A stretch of DNA of 64,000 nucleotides from Brienomyrus brachyistius (taxonomy: Eukaryota; Chordata; Actinopteri; Osteoglossiformes; Mormyridae): contig NC_064538.1 in NCBI RefSeq assembly GCF_023856365.1, positions 4,109,832 through 4,173,831 on the forward strand, read 5' to 3'. Under the pieces are notes generated by a model. It was not told the DNA's origin and did no database searches. It saw only the letters and a program-made list of their open reading frames with translations. The first letter of the stretch is position 1. Every line of letters begins with the position of its first letter. This document shows positions 1 through 37,892 of this stretch, in pieces. The position numbers and the translations under genes were made by a program.

Positions 1-489
1 TCCTCACATCCGATTCCATTACGGCACGACTAAGCTGCAGAGCAGCCTCCCTAGCTGTCATGAGGGGGCTCTATGCTCTCTGGGCAGCCCGGGGGAGGTG
101 CTATAATGAAGGCGGCTACAGGGCCCACTGGTAAGCGGGTTGTCCGTTGGAGCCGTGGTGCTGTCTGACTACGGGCACGCCCGCGTTGCTACAAGCGTCT
201 GCACATCTGAAACAAAACAGCAGGACGTTGTGAACAGAAGCATGTGGTTACAACAGGGGGGCGCTAATGGGACAAAGCGTGGTGCCGACCATCGGCCACG
301 AGTCGCTGGCTCACATAGTGGGTAGGGGGCCCCTAGTGACAATGGCAGCAGCAAAGATGGGACAGTGGGGGAGTGAGGCGAAGAGAGCCCCCGCACTCCC
401 CCCCCCCCACTAATACACACAGCTCACGGACATGCGTGGCACGTGTCGCCGTGACGACCAGCCAGCGTCCATGGCGACAGGTGTGGCAC
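1..489 (-). other. tprg1l: Probable tprg1l 3' UTR
   Basis: This stretch lies directly downstream of the tprg1l stop codon on the minus strand. I see no conserved reading frame in it. No AATAAA signal (TTTATT on the plus strand) is visible, so the polyadenylation site is probably left of the window. A short C-rich run lies near 401-408. The call is inferred from position only. Confidence 0.45.
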
Positions 490-3430
<2,941 letters not shown>

Positions 3431-3710
3431 GCAACAGGCTAAGCGATTCTGAGCCTCGAAATAAAATGACAGGCACGATTAAATGTCTCGTTTGACAGTT
3501 TGCGATGTCTAGCGGTGGGTTGGCGAAGCAGGCGCGCATCGAGCTTTACGGTGGCGGACGCCGCAGCTCCGAGGGGCCGCCCAGCCCAGCGGTGAGAGCG
3601 GCGCTGCGCTACTTCCTCCGCGTCGATTCCAGCATTAAAGCGGCCGCGACCTTGGATTCGACCGAACTGAAGGTTGGACGCAAGTTGATGAAAAATGTTA
3701 GCTGATAATT
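3431..3710 (-). promoter_or_regulatory. tprg1l: GC-rich presumptive tprg1l promoter / 5' UTR
   Basis: CpG content is high from about 3290 to 3660, spanning exon 1 and the sequence upstream of it, in contrast to the AT-rich DNA from 3710 onward. This is typical of a vertebrate CpG-island promoter. No TATA box is evident. A divergent plus-strand ORF starts inside it (see next entry). Confidence 0.55.
3505..3705 (+). CDS. Short divergent ORF in the tprg1l CpG island, unrecognised
   Basis: This 66-codon frame starts 75 bp from the tprg1l start on the opposite strand, begins MSSGGLAKQARIELYGGGRR and ends at a stop in AT-rich DNA. I do not recognise a family. A possible donor (AAG/GTTGGA) follows the LDSTELK segment, so it could be the first exon of a divergent transcript. 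Equally, it may be a chance open frame in GC-rich promoter DNA. Low confidence that it is a gene. Confidence 0.15.
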   Translation: MSSGGLAKQARIELYGGGRRSSEGPPSPAVRAALRYFLRVDSSIKAAATLDSTELKVGRKLMKNVS

Positions 3711-3973
3711 AAACACTATCCCATTTCCCCATAATTATTAGTCTAAAGATTAATTTCTGTAAATACATGACATTTGTGCATTTCACTTATAGCACTTTGA
3801 TTCCTTCTGCAATTCTAATTTCCGCTAAATATTACTACTATAAACTGGAAATACAAAAATGATTAGAAAAAATATCTATTCTGGCATTTTTGTGTGGTGC
3901 AAACTAACGCGCAGCGGAACAAATGAACAGATAAAAGGCGAAAATGACATTACATATAAAAAGCACACAGGTT

Positions 3974-3979
3974 TTTATT
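3974..3979 (-). terminator. prdm16: Candidate distal poly(A) signal for prdm16
   Basis: TTTATT on the plus strand reads AATAAA on the minus strand. It is followed by GU/U-rich sequence (TGTGTGCTTTTTATATGT), as expected for a cleavage region. It lies about 550 bp from the tprg1l start codon and would end a 3' UTR of about 4.1 kb. This is inferred; nearer signals could be used instead. Confidence 0.3.
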
Positions 3980-4795
3980 GCATATCAATTTCATGTATAA
4001 ATTCTTCATAGCATTGGAAAGATTACATTTGGTATACATTCCTATTCTACAGAATTAACATCAGAATCAGAAAATCTCCTCAGTTGAATTCCTCTAAAGT
4101 ACATCTTCGATAATCACAAGCATCAAACTGTAATTTCAGATTTTCAGTATTATTCTACAATCTTTTCATATTTTTTTTTCATAATTTCTCTCCCACAAGC
4201 ATATTGTATTTATTTAATAGCCGCCTGCCCGCTGTGTTTTTAAGGCAGTAAAGGACTCGATGTCTCAGATCTAATAACCTAACCACATGTACAATAAGTG
4301 CATCTACGGATTTATTTTTTTTTGTAATTATTTTGCTCTTTTTAAGATTTTTGATACACATTTCACAAATGGACACCATTATGACCGCTAAACACAAGTC
4401 ATGCACATTAAATTGTTTTCAATAAACATAACAAAGGCGATATACAATTCAGATCCAAATGAAACAAGCACCATCCATTTTAAACCCATATATTTTAATG
4501 AATTTTCAGACATATGCAACATTTGTTTTTAGAATACTATACACTTGAAAAGAAACCATATTATCTCCGCTTGTACTGTAACAGTGGGGGGTAAAAATCA
4601 ACCTTGTCAAGTTAAAAACTCAGTGACCCTTCATCTGTTTCTTTAGAAAACTTGCAATGTGATCAACCTACAGCGCGCGCTTATTACAGTAGTATGTGAC
4701 ACGAATTTATCCAAGATGTAGTTTATGTGTATTAATCCCAGCGGGTGAAATCATTTTCTAAAATACTGCTAAGTCCCAGTTTGTAGTCCTGCTAA

Positions 4796-4950
4796 TCAAG
4801 GGCGTAACTTTGGCTGGAACATTGGGGGGGTCGAGATCTCCAACCATTACGGGGGAAACATAATTACTGGGGGGGGTAGTATTACCTGGTTTTGATTTAT
4901 TCGGGGGGGGGGAGGCTACAAACCCCCCGTAATGTACGCCCATGTTGCCA
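4796..4950. repeat. Foldback interspersed repeat with GGGCGTAAC termini
   Basis: The left end AGGGCGTAACTTTGG...CATTACGGGGG is partly complementary to the right end CCCCCCGTAATGTACGCCC. Between them are three G-runs. It resembles a MITE-like element common in fish genomes. It lies in the probable prdm16 3' UTR. Confidence 0.5.
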
Positions 4951-7900
4951 ATGAATAGTGCCATTCATTTCGTTTTAATTGCTTGCGGTTAACAATGCAA
5001 CACAGCCGATGTAATGCTGCCACCTGCTGGCATAATTGTACACTACAGTGCATCATTTTAAAAATGTAATTTGCTGGTAGATATATCGTCCTCATTTTGC
5101 CTGTTTCCTCACGAAATACAACGATTAAAAAGGGCTTTATTTATTTTAAAAATAAGTCCAGCTCGACATTTCTTTAACACTTTCTGAGACAGGATAGAGA
5201 CATGGATTTTAATGCATGCTTATGCACCCGGGATAAAAACGTACAAATAGATTTTGCTTTGCTGGGTATGTTAAAGTCAACTATTTGACCTACGACCACA
5301 TACACAACTTCTCGGTTCATCTGATACAGCATTCCCAGGCTTTTTTTTTGCTTCAGAGTTAAAGTGCTTGTCTGAACCAATTTCTTGTCATCCTGGATTT
5401 CCTAACGAGACCAGCATCAGGTAACAGAGCACAAATACGTGGATTAATGCAGCAGCGTATTGTTAGGTGAACACCAAGTAAGTGCTATTTCTGACTCTCC
5501 GCATGGCCTGGAATGGACGTCTGGAATGAATTAGAGAAGCAAAGAAACGAAATTTTATAAGGGAGGAGGAAAATGATTTAGCTTCACCTAAGACTGAAAT
5601 AACGTTTCTATGTGGTGCTGTTTGGGGGCCCGCGTTTCAAATGAGCAACATATAAGGTGTAAAGCTTGTCATTTAGCGGCATACACACATTCAATGTGAA
5701 CAGTTCCACTTTTTTTCTGTTGTACGATTCATTTGCTGGCTTCACAGTTGCGTAAAGGTGTCGCACATGGTCTCAGCGCCCGACAGCGCCGCCAGACGGC
5801 CGAACACCCAAACTGCCGGCAATCCCGGCAGCCCCATGCCCCCCCCCCCAACCCCCACGCAGTCACAGCGCGGCAGAGATCTGCACCCTGCAGTCGGAAA
5901 GCCCCGCCTAAGGTGTTTTTTCTCTTCCAGAGGTGGCTTCTCGAGGTCCAGACAGCTATGGTTGAGGTCCACAGCGTGTATGTTTACACACCCAGTGGCT
6001 TTTTCGTTTGCCTCTGATCTCCAGGCATTTTATTACATTTAATCAAAACGTGACGATTTGATAACCCGGAATCTGGTACTTCATCGTACTGCCTCCGTCT
6101 AGCCATTGAAAAGTACCACATTACAACTATGCGTGTTAGAAATGAGTTACTTGCTCAGGTTGAATTTCACAGCTGGAGTAACTACATCCAGTTACTCTTT
6201 TACACACTGTAATGTCTTCTTGCACTATGATATTTTGTTCTATGTCAAACTCGAAATTGTGTAACTATGCATTCCAAGCACAAATATGAAAACTTAAACT
6301 GTAGCACAAGTACAGATCACAGTACACTGGGTGGGGGGAGGGGGGGTCAGAATGTGATGGAATAATAGGGAAGGTTGCATGTAACTGGGCGGGGGCGGAA
6401 AAACATGTTTGTTAACTGTTTAAAATTTTGATTATGGGTTTTAAAATCCCCGGCATTAAGGTACGCTGACATCCGTAGTGGTCCATGCACCACGTACATG
6501 GGGTTGCTAAATGAAGACCTCAACCACTTTTCACACAAAACATTCTGTATATAGAAGGAAGTTGCTGGACGGCACCAACACAAACCAAACCTCACAATGA
6601 ACACAACGCAAAAAAAAAAAAAAATCAATGTCCAAACTAAAGGACTAAATCGTTATAGATTTTTTTTTTTTTGAAAAGCTGATTTTTTTTTGTGATTTCT
6701 TTCAAATTTGGCACACTGGTCCCTACAAGACACCCTTGGAAACGGAGATTCAGAATCTCTACAAACTTTCCTACGACGTTTATTCCTTCAAAAAAACAAA
6801 AAACAAAAAAAAAAAAAAAAAACATCGTGGGCTGAAGCTTTCAGTTTGTCACTTTTCTTCAATATGACAAAACAACCAAAATAAATAGGATACACAAAAC
6901 CCATCAAATCAACAAAACCTACAGGAAACAAAAGCAATATCAGCTACAACAGCAACGAAAAAAAAAACCCTTCAAAATGAAATGATTGTCAGAAAACAAA
7001 ACATTTTCTATGGGGTTATTTGGCACACAACACTCTTGCTACTTACGTCCTGGTTATTTTGTACATCACACATCAATATCATACAATTTTGGTCCTTCAC
7101 TAAATAATTATATTAACATTTTAGCACTGTGGTGCCTAACAAGGAAACAATACTGTTTATCATAGAACAAATAACAAACAAAACAAGGAAAAAAATTATG
7201 CGTTGAGAAATTTATCTGATTGGACCAAGGGAGCTGTAAGCATCTGCCATTGGTGCTAATGGACAATAATTTAAGGTGGATGTTGCTGAGGCACCATTAG
7301 CCCCCAGATGCTGATTCCTTTAAAGAATGTGCCCCCCCCGCCTTTTTTAATCGCAGCCAACTGAGGTTCCCTGTCCTTATTCTTGAGACGAATATGCGGG
7401 GATGGCCAAGGTCGCTTGTGGAGAGGTTTGTCTGTGTGAGGTGACTTGTGGGTGGGAGGGGGGGGATCTGACGGTGCTTGAAGGAAGTGATCGCCTAGGT
7501 ACTACATACCGGGGGAACTGTCCATCCTGTCAAGTGGGTTATAAGCTTCTTATAACCTTCAGAAAGCGTGTAGTGTCAGTGGAAATGTCGGATGGGGGTG
7601 TATGTTGTTCTGATGTCCCTGTGAGTGTCAGTTCACCCCAGATGGCGGGGGAAGCCGCCCATTCCAGGCCACTCCGGCTTGGCAGCCGCTCGCAAACACG
7701 GGATCCTCCCTTCGGCAACATCGTGGTTCAGTTTCTCTTCCTCTGGCGCCTACTTCGACTGGGCAGGGCGGTCCGTGCCGGATCAGCTCGGCGAAGGGGA
7801 GTTTGGGCAGGGCTACCTCGAGGAAGGACAGGTATGCTTTGAATGAGACAGCTCGGGCTGTTCATGGATGGAGAGGGGCGGGACCATTGTGTGTCCTCCC

Positions 7901-8133
7901 AGCCTATAGTCGCCGGAGGGGAATGAGATTGGGCGGCGGCTGAATAAGCTGTGTGGTGATTGGCTGGTAGGATGAATAGGCCCGCCTCCTCAGCTCTCTC
8001 TCTCTGGCCATTGGTGTCCCCCCCGGAGTTTCACAGTCTTCCACATGGACGCTGTCGCCGCCGCCTTCCTCACTCTCTCCCCCTCTGCCCGCCCCAGCCC
8101 CCCTCCCCCCCAGCCTCTCCCCGCCCATCACCC

Positions 8134-32478
<24,345 letters not shown>

Positions 32479-33439
32479 CTGCCGGGGAAGAGGCACGGAG
32501 ACAGAGATCAATGTCTGTGTTCAGGTTCTGCGTATTTTGTCAGATGCTCACTGGGCACGGCTGATCATTTTTTTCAGAACCTGGAAATGGGGAGGGTTGG
32601 GTGTAGCGGGGCGGGGGGTGGTGCTGGGGGGTTGGGGATGGCGAACTGGGTGAAAGCACTTGTTTGCGCACCCCCATATCGAGTTGCAACGGTGAAAGCG
32701 GGGCCGCAGGCGTGTGTGAGAAAATCAGCACATTCTTAGCGCACATGCCGAGAGGTGTGGAAAGGTTAGGCCCAGCTGCCCTGTCCAGCTCCCCTCACCT
32801 TCTCCAAGCTGATGTGAGGAATTCTTTCCCTTTGTCAGGCTCTCTGGGTCTCAGCGGTGGATGTGTGTTTGATTGGGGGGGGGGGGGTGGGGGTGGGGAT
32901 TATCTTAACTGCGGAGCGGTGAGTTGGGGCGGGTCCGGAATGGCAGCTGTTTTGAGCGTGGCGAATCTGTCGCAACTGATTATCCCCCAAAAGAAGACGA
33001 TGGAAATCTGTCTCAGTGTCCCGTGATTCCTTCACTCCTTCATTGTCCCTCCCATCCCAAGAAAGACCAGCAATGAAACGGTGCTTAAAAATGAAGTAGG
33101 GAGAAGCCCATTAATATGCAGTAAACAGAAAACAAGCCTCTCTGACAGCTGCTATGAGTCTAATCATGTACATGATATGAGATGGTTGCTCTTGGTTCTG
33201 CTGTGAATTTGATTAAAGGCACCTTGGACTGCTGCTGCTACACCCCCATGTGTCGCTAACGTGACCTTGATAAGTACGATCTTCTATCACACACTATTCC
33301 AGTTTCTTATTCTTCTTCATTTTGTATTATTATCATTATTATTGTTATTATTATTATTCTGCCAGCCATCTGCAGGCCAGCATAACAATCAGATGTCGCT
33401 GGTCACTGGTCCCCTTCGTATGTCATGGTGAGGGCTGAG

Positions 33440-33765
33440 GTACAGGGACTTGGATGTCAAGGTTCTATGTGGTACAGGGAATGGGAGGTCAAGGTTCTGG
33501 GTGGTACTGGGACTGGGAGGTCAAGGTTCTATATGGTACAGGGACTGGGAGGTCAAGGTTCTATGTGGTACAGGGACTGGGAGGTCTAGGTTCTGGGTGG
33601 TACAAGGACTAGGAGGTCAAGGTTCTGGGTGGTACAGGGACAGGGAGGTGAAGGGATTGAGTTGGAGGGACTGGGAAGTCAAGGTTTTGGGTGGTACAGG
33701 GACAGGAAGATGCAGAGACTGGGAGGTGCAGGGACTGCGAGGTGCAGGAACTGGGAGGAGGCACT
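33440..33765. repeat. Minisatellite, about 33-bp unit, about 10 copies
   Basis: The unit is close to GGTACAGGGACTGGGAGGTC plus AAGGTTCTGGGT, with variants and some shorter units towards the right end (GGTGCAGGGACTGCGA). Because 33 is a multiple of three, it yields a spurious repetitive ORF. Confidence 0.9.
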
Positions 33766-35827
33766 TGACTGGTAATTAATGCTGAAAATGTGCAGCCTCG
33801 CTTTTATAAGGGTCTAATTTCCCGTCCCGCTGAGCCGGATCGCAGTAGCAGATCCTCCCAGGTCGTGACAGTTGAGCCTTTAAGGCCCGAGATTTACTCT
33901 AATTACATGTCATAATGAGAGTACGCAGGGGTGAACTTTGACCCTGTCCCCCCCACCCCCCCCCAACCCTGTCCCCCACCCCAGCAATCACATTCAGGTA
34001 TGAGAGAATCTGGGGGCCGGTGTTGATCGTTGATCTCCTGAGTGGGGGGGGTTAGTACACAAGAGAGCGACCAGCAAGGTGAGGAAAAAAAACTGTGGGG
34101 GTGCCAGTGCTGAGGGCCCGGGTTCAGGCTGCGGCGTCTGTGAGCGTGAAGGCGGGGGTCATGGTGCTGTGACAAGGAGGGGGTTCGGGTTCAACGGAGG
34201 TCACCCTCTTTTTTTTAATTGTGAAACAATGAGGTGTGGTGGCACTCTGCTCGCACACGAGCGTGCAGCGGCTCCTCGTCACCCGTCCGTCTTTCGGCTG
34301 TTATTACGGCTTTTTTTCAGCTACTGTTGTGAAGTATGACTCACTCTTACTGAACGAGCCGCCTAAGTCTGTCGATGTTCAACCCTCTGCGTTTCAGGTC
34401 CACCCTGCCGCCCTCGACGGGTCATAGAGACACCCGGAACGCGGCAGGCTGGCCTCGAGGTGACCCAACCCCGCAGAAATCCATCAGCAATTGGATGCTC
34501 GGCATTCTGGGAAAAAGTCGTAACAGAGTCTCTGCGACAAAGGCCACCGCGCGGGTTACGCGTTTAACGTCCGAAAAGTGATACACACCAGACCTTTACT
34601 TTATGTGCGAAAAGCAGTCACTGAAAACTAACCAGGCGTGCAGCAGAATTAACCGCTCGCCAAAAAACAAGGCATGGCCCCGCGTGGGGCCCCGCAGTCA
34701 CATGGGGGCCCGTCCACCGCCTACCGGGTCCAAAACCGTAGGCATTGTGCACATTTTATTAACAGATGGAAAACAGCTTAGATCGGGCAGGGCGGTGGGG
34801 CACCTCGGAGGTAGCTGAGGACCCGATGGGGCCTAATGAGACGCAGGCGGCGGCCAGGTCTGCAAAGGCTCCGTCTCCAGGTGTGGCTTTGATTTATAAT
34901 GGACGTAATGAGGTGCAAGTAAAAAAAAAAATGCCCATTGTTTATTTATTTGTCTTATTCTGCTTACCTCTGAGAGACACCTGCATGTAGTGCCACCCTA
35001 AGACATGCCTAAAATATGGCGGTCATGTGATGCTCTGGGGGCGGGCTTATAGATGCCAGGGGTCACACTGCGTTTGTGTGTTTGACAGGAGGAGGGGGGG
35101 GGTTGGAGTGGCTGTGTCTGGACCTGACAGATTCAGGCAGCTATTCTGAGCAGGTGTGTGTAAGCTGGGGGCCATTGTGAGCTTTTGGGGAAGGGGGGGC
35201 ATATAAATGCCTCACTTCTCATAGGCTGATTTCCGGCCCCCCTCTGGGTAGGTCAGATGAGACACTAGGCAGGCAGCACCTCCGAGAGGGGGCCTGGTTT
35301 GGGTCAGTGGTGCCGTGGATCAGTACCGGCGATCCGCTGAAGCTGCAGTGGCCCTTGTTTCGGGGGGGGGGGGGGGGGATCCCCTTCACATCTGCTGCTC
35401 TGCGTACTTCAGATCTTTTTTTTTTAACATTTTAAAACTCTCTCCCGAATAATCCGCACGGCAGCGTGACATGAGCCAGGGTGGGTTCGGAGTGTCGCCC
35501 GGCAGCACAGCCCCCCCAACCTCGGGCCCACGGCTCGCGGGAAACTCAGGGTCCCCTTCTCACCATTCAGTGCCGACTCTCCGTTGTGTCCGCAATGACG
35601 GCATCATACGCCCGGAAAACGAGTGCTTTGCGTGCGAAAGGATAAAAAATGTAAAATGTATAGGGGTACAAGGCCGCGAGAAAAGGCATGAACGCGTGTT
35701 AAAGCACAACATCACAAACTGCTCGTGGGCCCTGAAACTTGCCGGCGGGGGCCCCAGTTTCACGGACGTAGCGGGGCAAGGTGCTGCCAGCTACAGGACA
35801 CATACGTCGAATTCTGCACCACAGAGA

Positions 35828-35872
35828 TGCGCTCCCTCTCCCTCTCCCTCTCCCTCTCTCTCTCTCTCTCAA
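35828..35872. repeat. (CCCTCT)n / (CT)n tract
   Basis: CTCCCTCTCCCTCTCCC followed by (CT)n. It immediately precedes the ETS/GATA cluster. Confidence 0.9.
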
Positions 35873-35885
35873 TTCGGGCCCCGGT

Positions 35886-36056
35886 GACAGGAAGTGCCAT
35901 TAAGCCAACAGGAAATGAGATAAGGAGGCCATTGAATGAAGTCTATTTCACCCATCTGGAGATAAGGCACAGACCGCCTCCTCCACACTGAGGCCTCTCC
36001 AGCCCCTGGCAGCCAAACTCATCCATTTAAGTGCAGGCTTTATCTTGTTCCGCTGG
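35886..36056. promoter_or_regulatory. Candidate ETS/GATA/E-box enhancer cluster
   Basis: In order: ACAGGAAGTG (ETS, 35887-35896), ACAGGAAAT (ETS, 35908-35916), AGATAAGG (GATA, 35918-35925), CATCTG (E-box, 35953-35958), AGATAAGG (GATA, 35960-35967), then TTTATCTTGTTCCGC (reverse GATA and ETS, about 36040-36054). ETS plus GATA plus E-box grouping is typical of blood and endothelial enhancers, and PRDM16 acts in haematopoietic stem cells. Motif reading only; function not shown. Confidence 0.3.
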
Positions 36057-36990
36057 GGTATTTCCCTGCAGACTGGTGGTGGTCTCCTGAAGTCAGCGGC
36101 CTGATGTAAGATTACACCTGCAACCTATTTTCGGTATCGCTGCGCCCGAAAAACTGACCCCATCTCTAGAATCTTCTGAGATAACCGGACGAAAAAAATG
36201 CCAATTGCAGATTTAAAAGGGTCACAAAAAACGCCAGATGTTTTCTGCTCGATGGAATCTGTCCTGCTCGTCACGTTATGAAGACGATGTACTATGAGTG
36301 TTCTGGCATAGACCAAACCAGGTGAGACCGGAGGGACGTGTCCCTATCCAAAAAGATAGACATTTGCATTTAAATGATTTAGTTATATCAAACGATCACT
36401 CACACCTTTGTTCCAGTAACCCTGTTTACGCTCCTGCAGAAAAAGGCAAAAGTTGGTGGTTCTCTGTGAAACGTTTATCTGCCTCGGCATCGACTGCTGA
36501 GTGCGGGAGCGGAACCCCGGCGGTTTGTACCCACGCAGCGAGCTGCATCTCGGTCAACGAGGGCGGGCGGTGTAGCTCGTGTAGCTTCTTTTTTTCTTCA
36601 AAATGCAAGCCACAATGCGGAAAGTTTCGCGCAGGTTACTATTGAGTGGGGGTGGGGGTGTTTGACAAGGCCTGGGGATGCGTGTGTGAAGGGAGAGGTG
36701 ACAGAGGTACCTGTGATGTGGGAATCTGAAAAAGTGAGGGTGATGCTGCAACCCCACCCCCCCCCACTCGCCCACACAAGCCAGAAGCTGTGGTGCAGTA
36801 ACAAGGCATGCGAAAGTAGCTGGACGGGGGAAATCGGAGCTTTTACGGTGAGACCCAGAGACTTATCTACAAATTCTGGGCTTCCTACTGGTAGATTTTT
36901 GCAATTTGAGGGGTGTAAGTGGTGGTTGACCACTGGACCCTTCGCAGTTCTCGGGCCCCTATAAAGTCCTGGGCCCAAATATACCACACT

Positions 36991-37275
36991 GCAAGACTCT
37001 CTACGGTCTACAGGAGTCTGTGGGAGTTCCTACGGTCTATAGGAATCTGCAGGAGTCCCTACGGTCTATAGGAGTCTGTGGGACTTCCTATGCTCTGTAA
37101 GAGTCTGCTGGAGTCTCTGCACCTGCAGTAGTCTGCAGGAGTCCCTACGCGTTGTAGGAGTCTGCAGGAATCTGCGGGAGTCCCTACGGTCTATTAAAAC
37201 TTTGTGGGAGTCCCTACGCTCTGTGGGAGTCTGCAGGAGTCCCTACGCTCTACAGGAGTCCCTACTCTCATACAC
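36991..37275. repeat. Degenerate minisatellite, about 30-bp unit
   Basis: Units like GGAGTCCCTACGGTCTATAG followed by GAGTCTGCA, about nine to ten copies with many substitutions and length changes. Confidence 0.85.
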
Positions 37276-37861
37276 TCTCCACAATGACTCTCTGGCCCGT
37301 GAGTTTCTTTTCGTGTCGAGTACAGCTCGGCGGAGCTGCTTCGAAGTTCACACGCCTTGCACCTAAAAATTATAGGATGTCGAATAATTTCCTTTCAAAG
37401 AGCTTCACGGTCGAAAACAGGAAGAGTTTGCAAACACTTAAACGGGGGGAGTCTGAAGACAATGGCCACCCAGCGGCTAATGCGAGGGGCCTCTATCTGG
37501 TTTGTGTATTCATATCCTGGGGAAGCGAGGAACAAGAGGCTGTCAGTGGATTCCCGGGACCTGCGGCGTCAGATGATAGTCTGTTTGTTTATTGTTCTTC
37601 AGCTGTGGGAGTCTCTTCGCCATGCCGAGCCCGCAGCTCCCGTGTGACTGGGGAGCGCGCTTGTGCATGCACCCGCCTGCCTGTGCCCGTGCATGACTGT
37701 GCACCTGTGTGCGTGTCCATGCATGAGAGCCAGACGGTTCCTCCTCTCTCACTCTCGATGTGATAATAGAATAACAAACAAACACTTGAATTGCCACAAC
37801 GGGTTCTTGGATCTGACCGGCGACTGTGAGCAGCTGGTAAGACTTCTTGTCCTCCTTGGAT

Positions 37862-37892
<31 letters not shown>

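Larger units (their letters stand above)
3711..8133 (-). other. prdm16: Probable prdm16 3' UTR and intergenic DNA
   Basis: There is no coding exon between the tprg1l promoter and the prdm16 stop codon. The part from 3711 to about 7380 is AT-rich, with A/T homopolymers around 6610-6830. The part next to the stop (7390-8133) is GC-rich. Mammalian PRDM16 has a long 3' UTR, so most of this is plausibly transcribed. Candidate minus-strand AATAAA signals are at 3974-3979, 5136-5145 and about 6028. A foldback repeat lies at 4796-4950. No conserved ORF was recognised. Confidence 0.4.

Noticed and set aside
7402..7842. A 146-codon plus-strand frame downstream of prdm16
   Set aside because: No recognisable domain, GC-rich chance frame, and it lies antisense to the probable prdm16 3' UTR.
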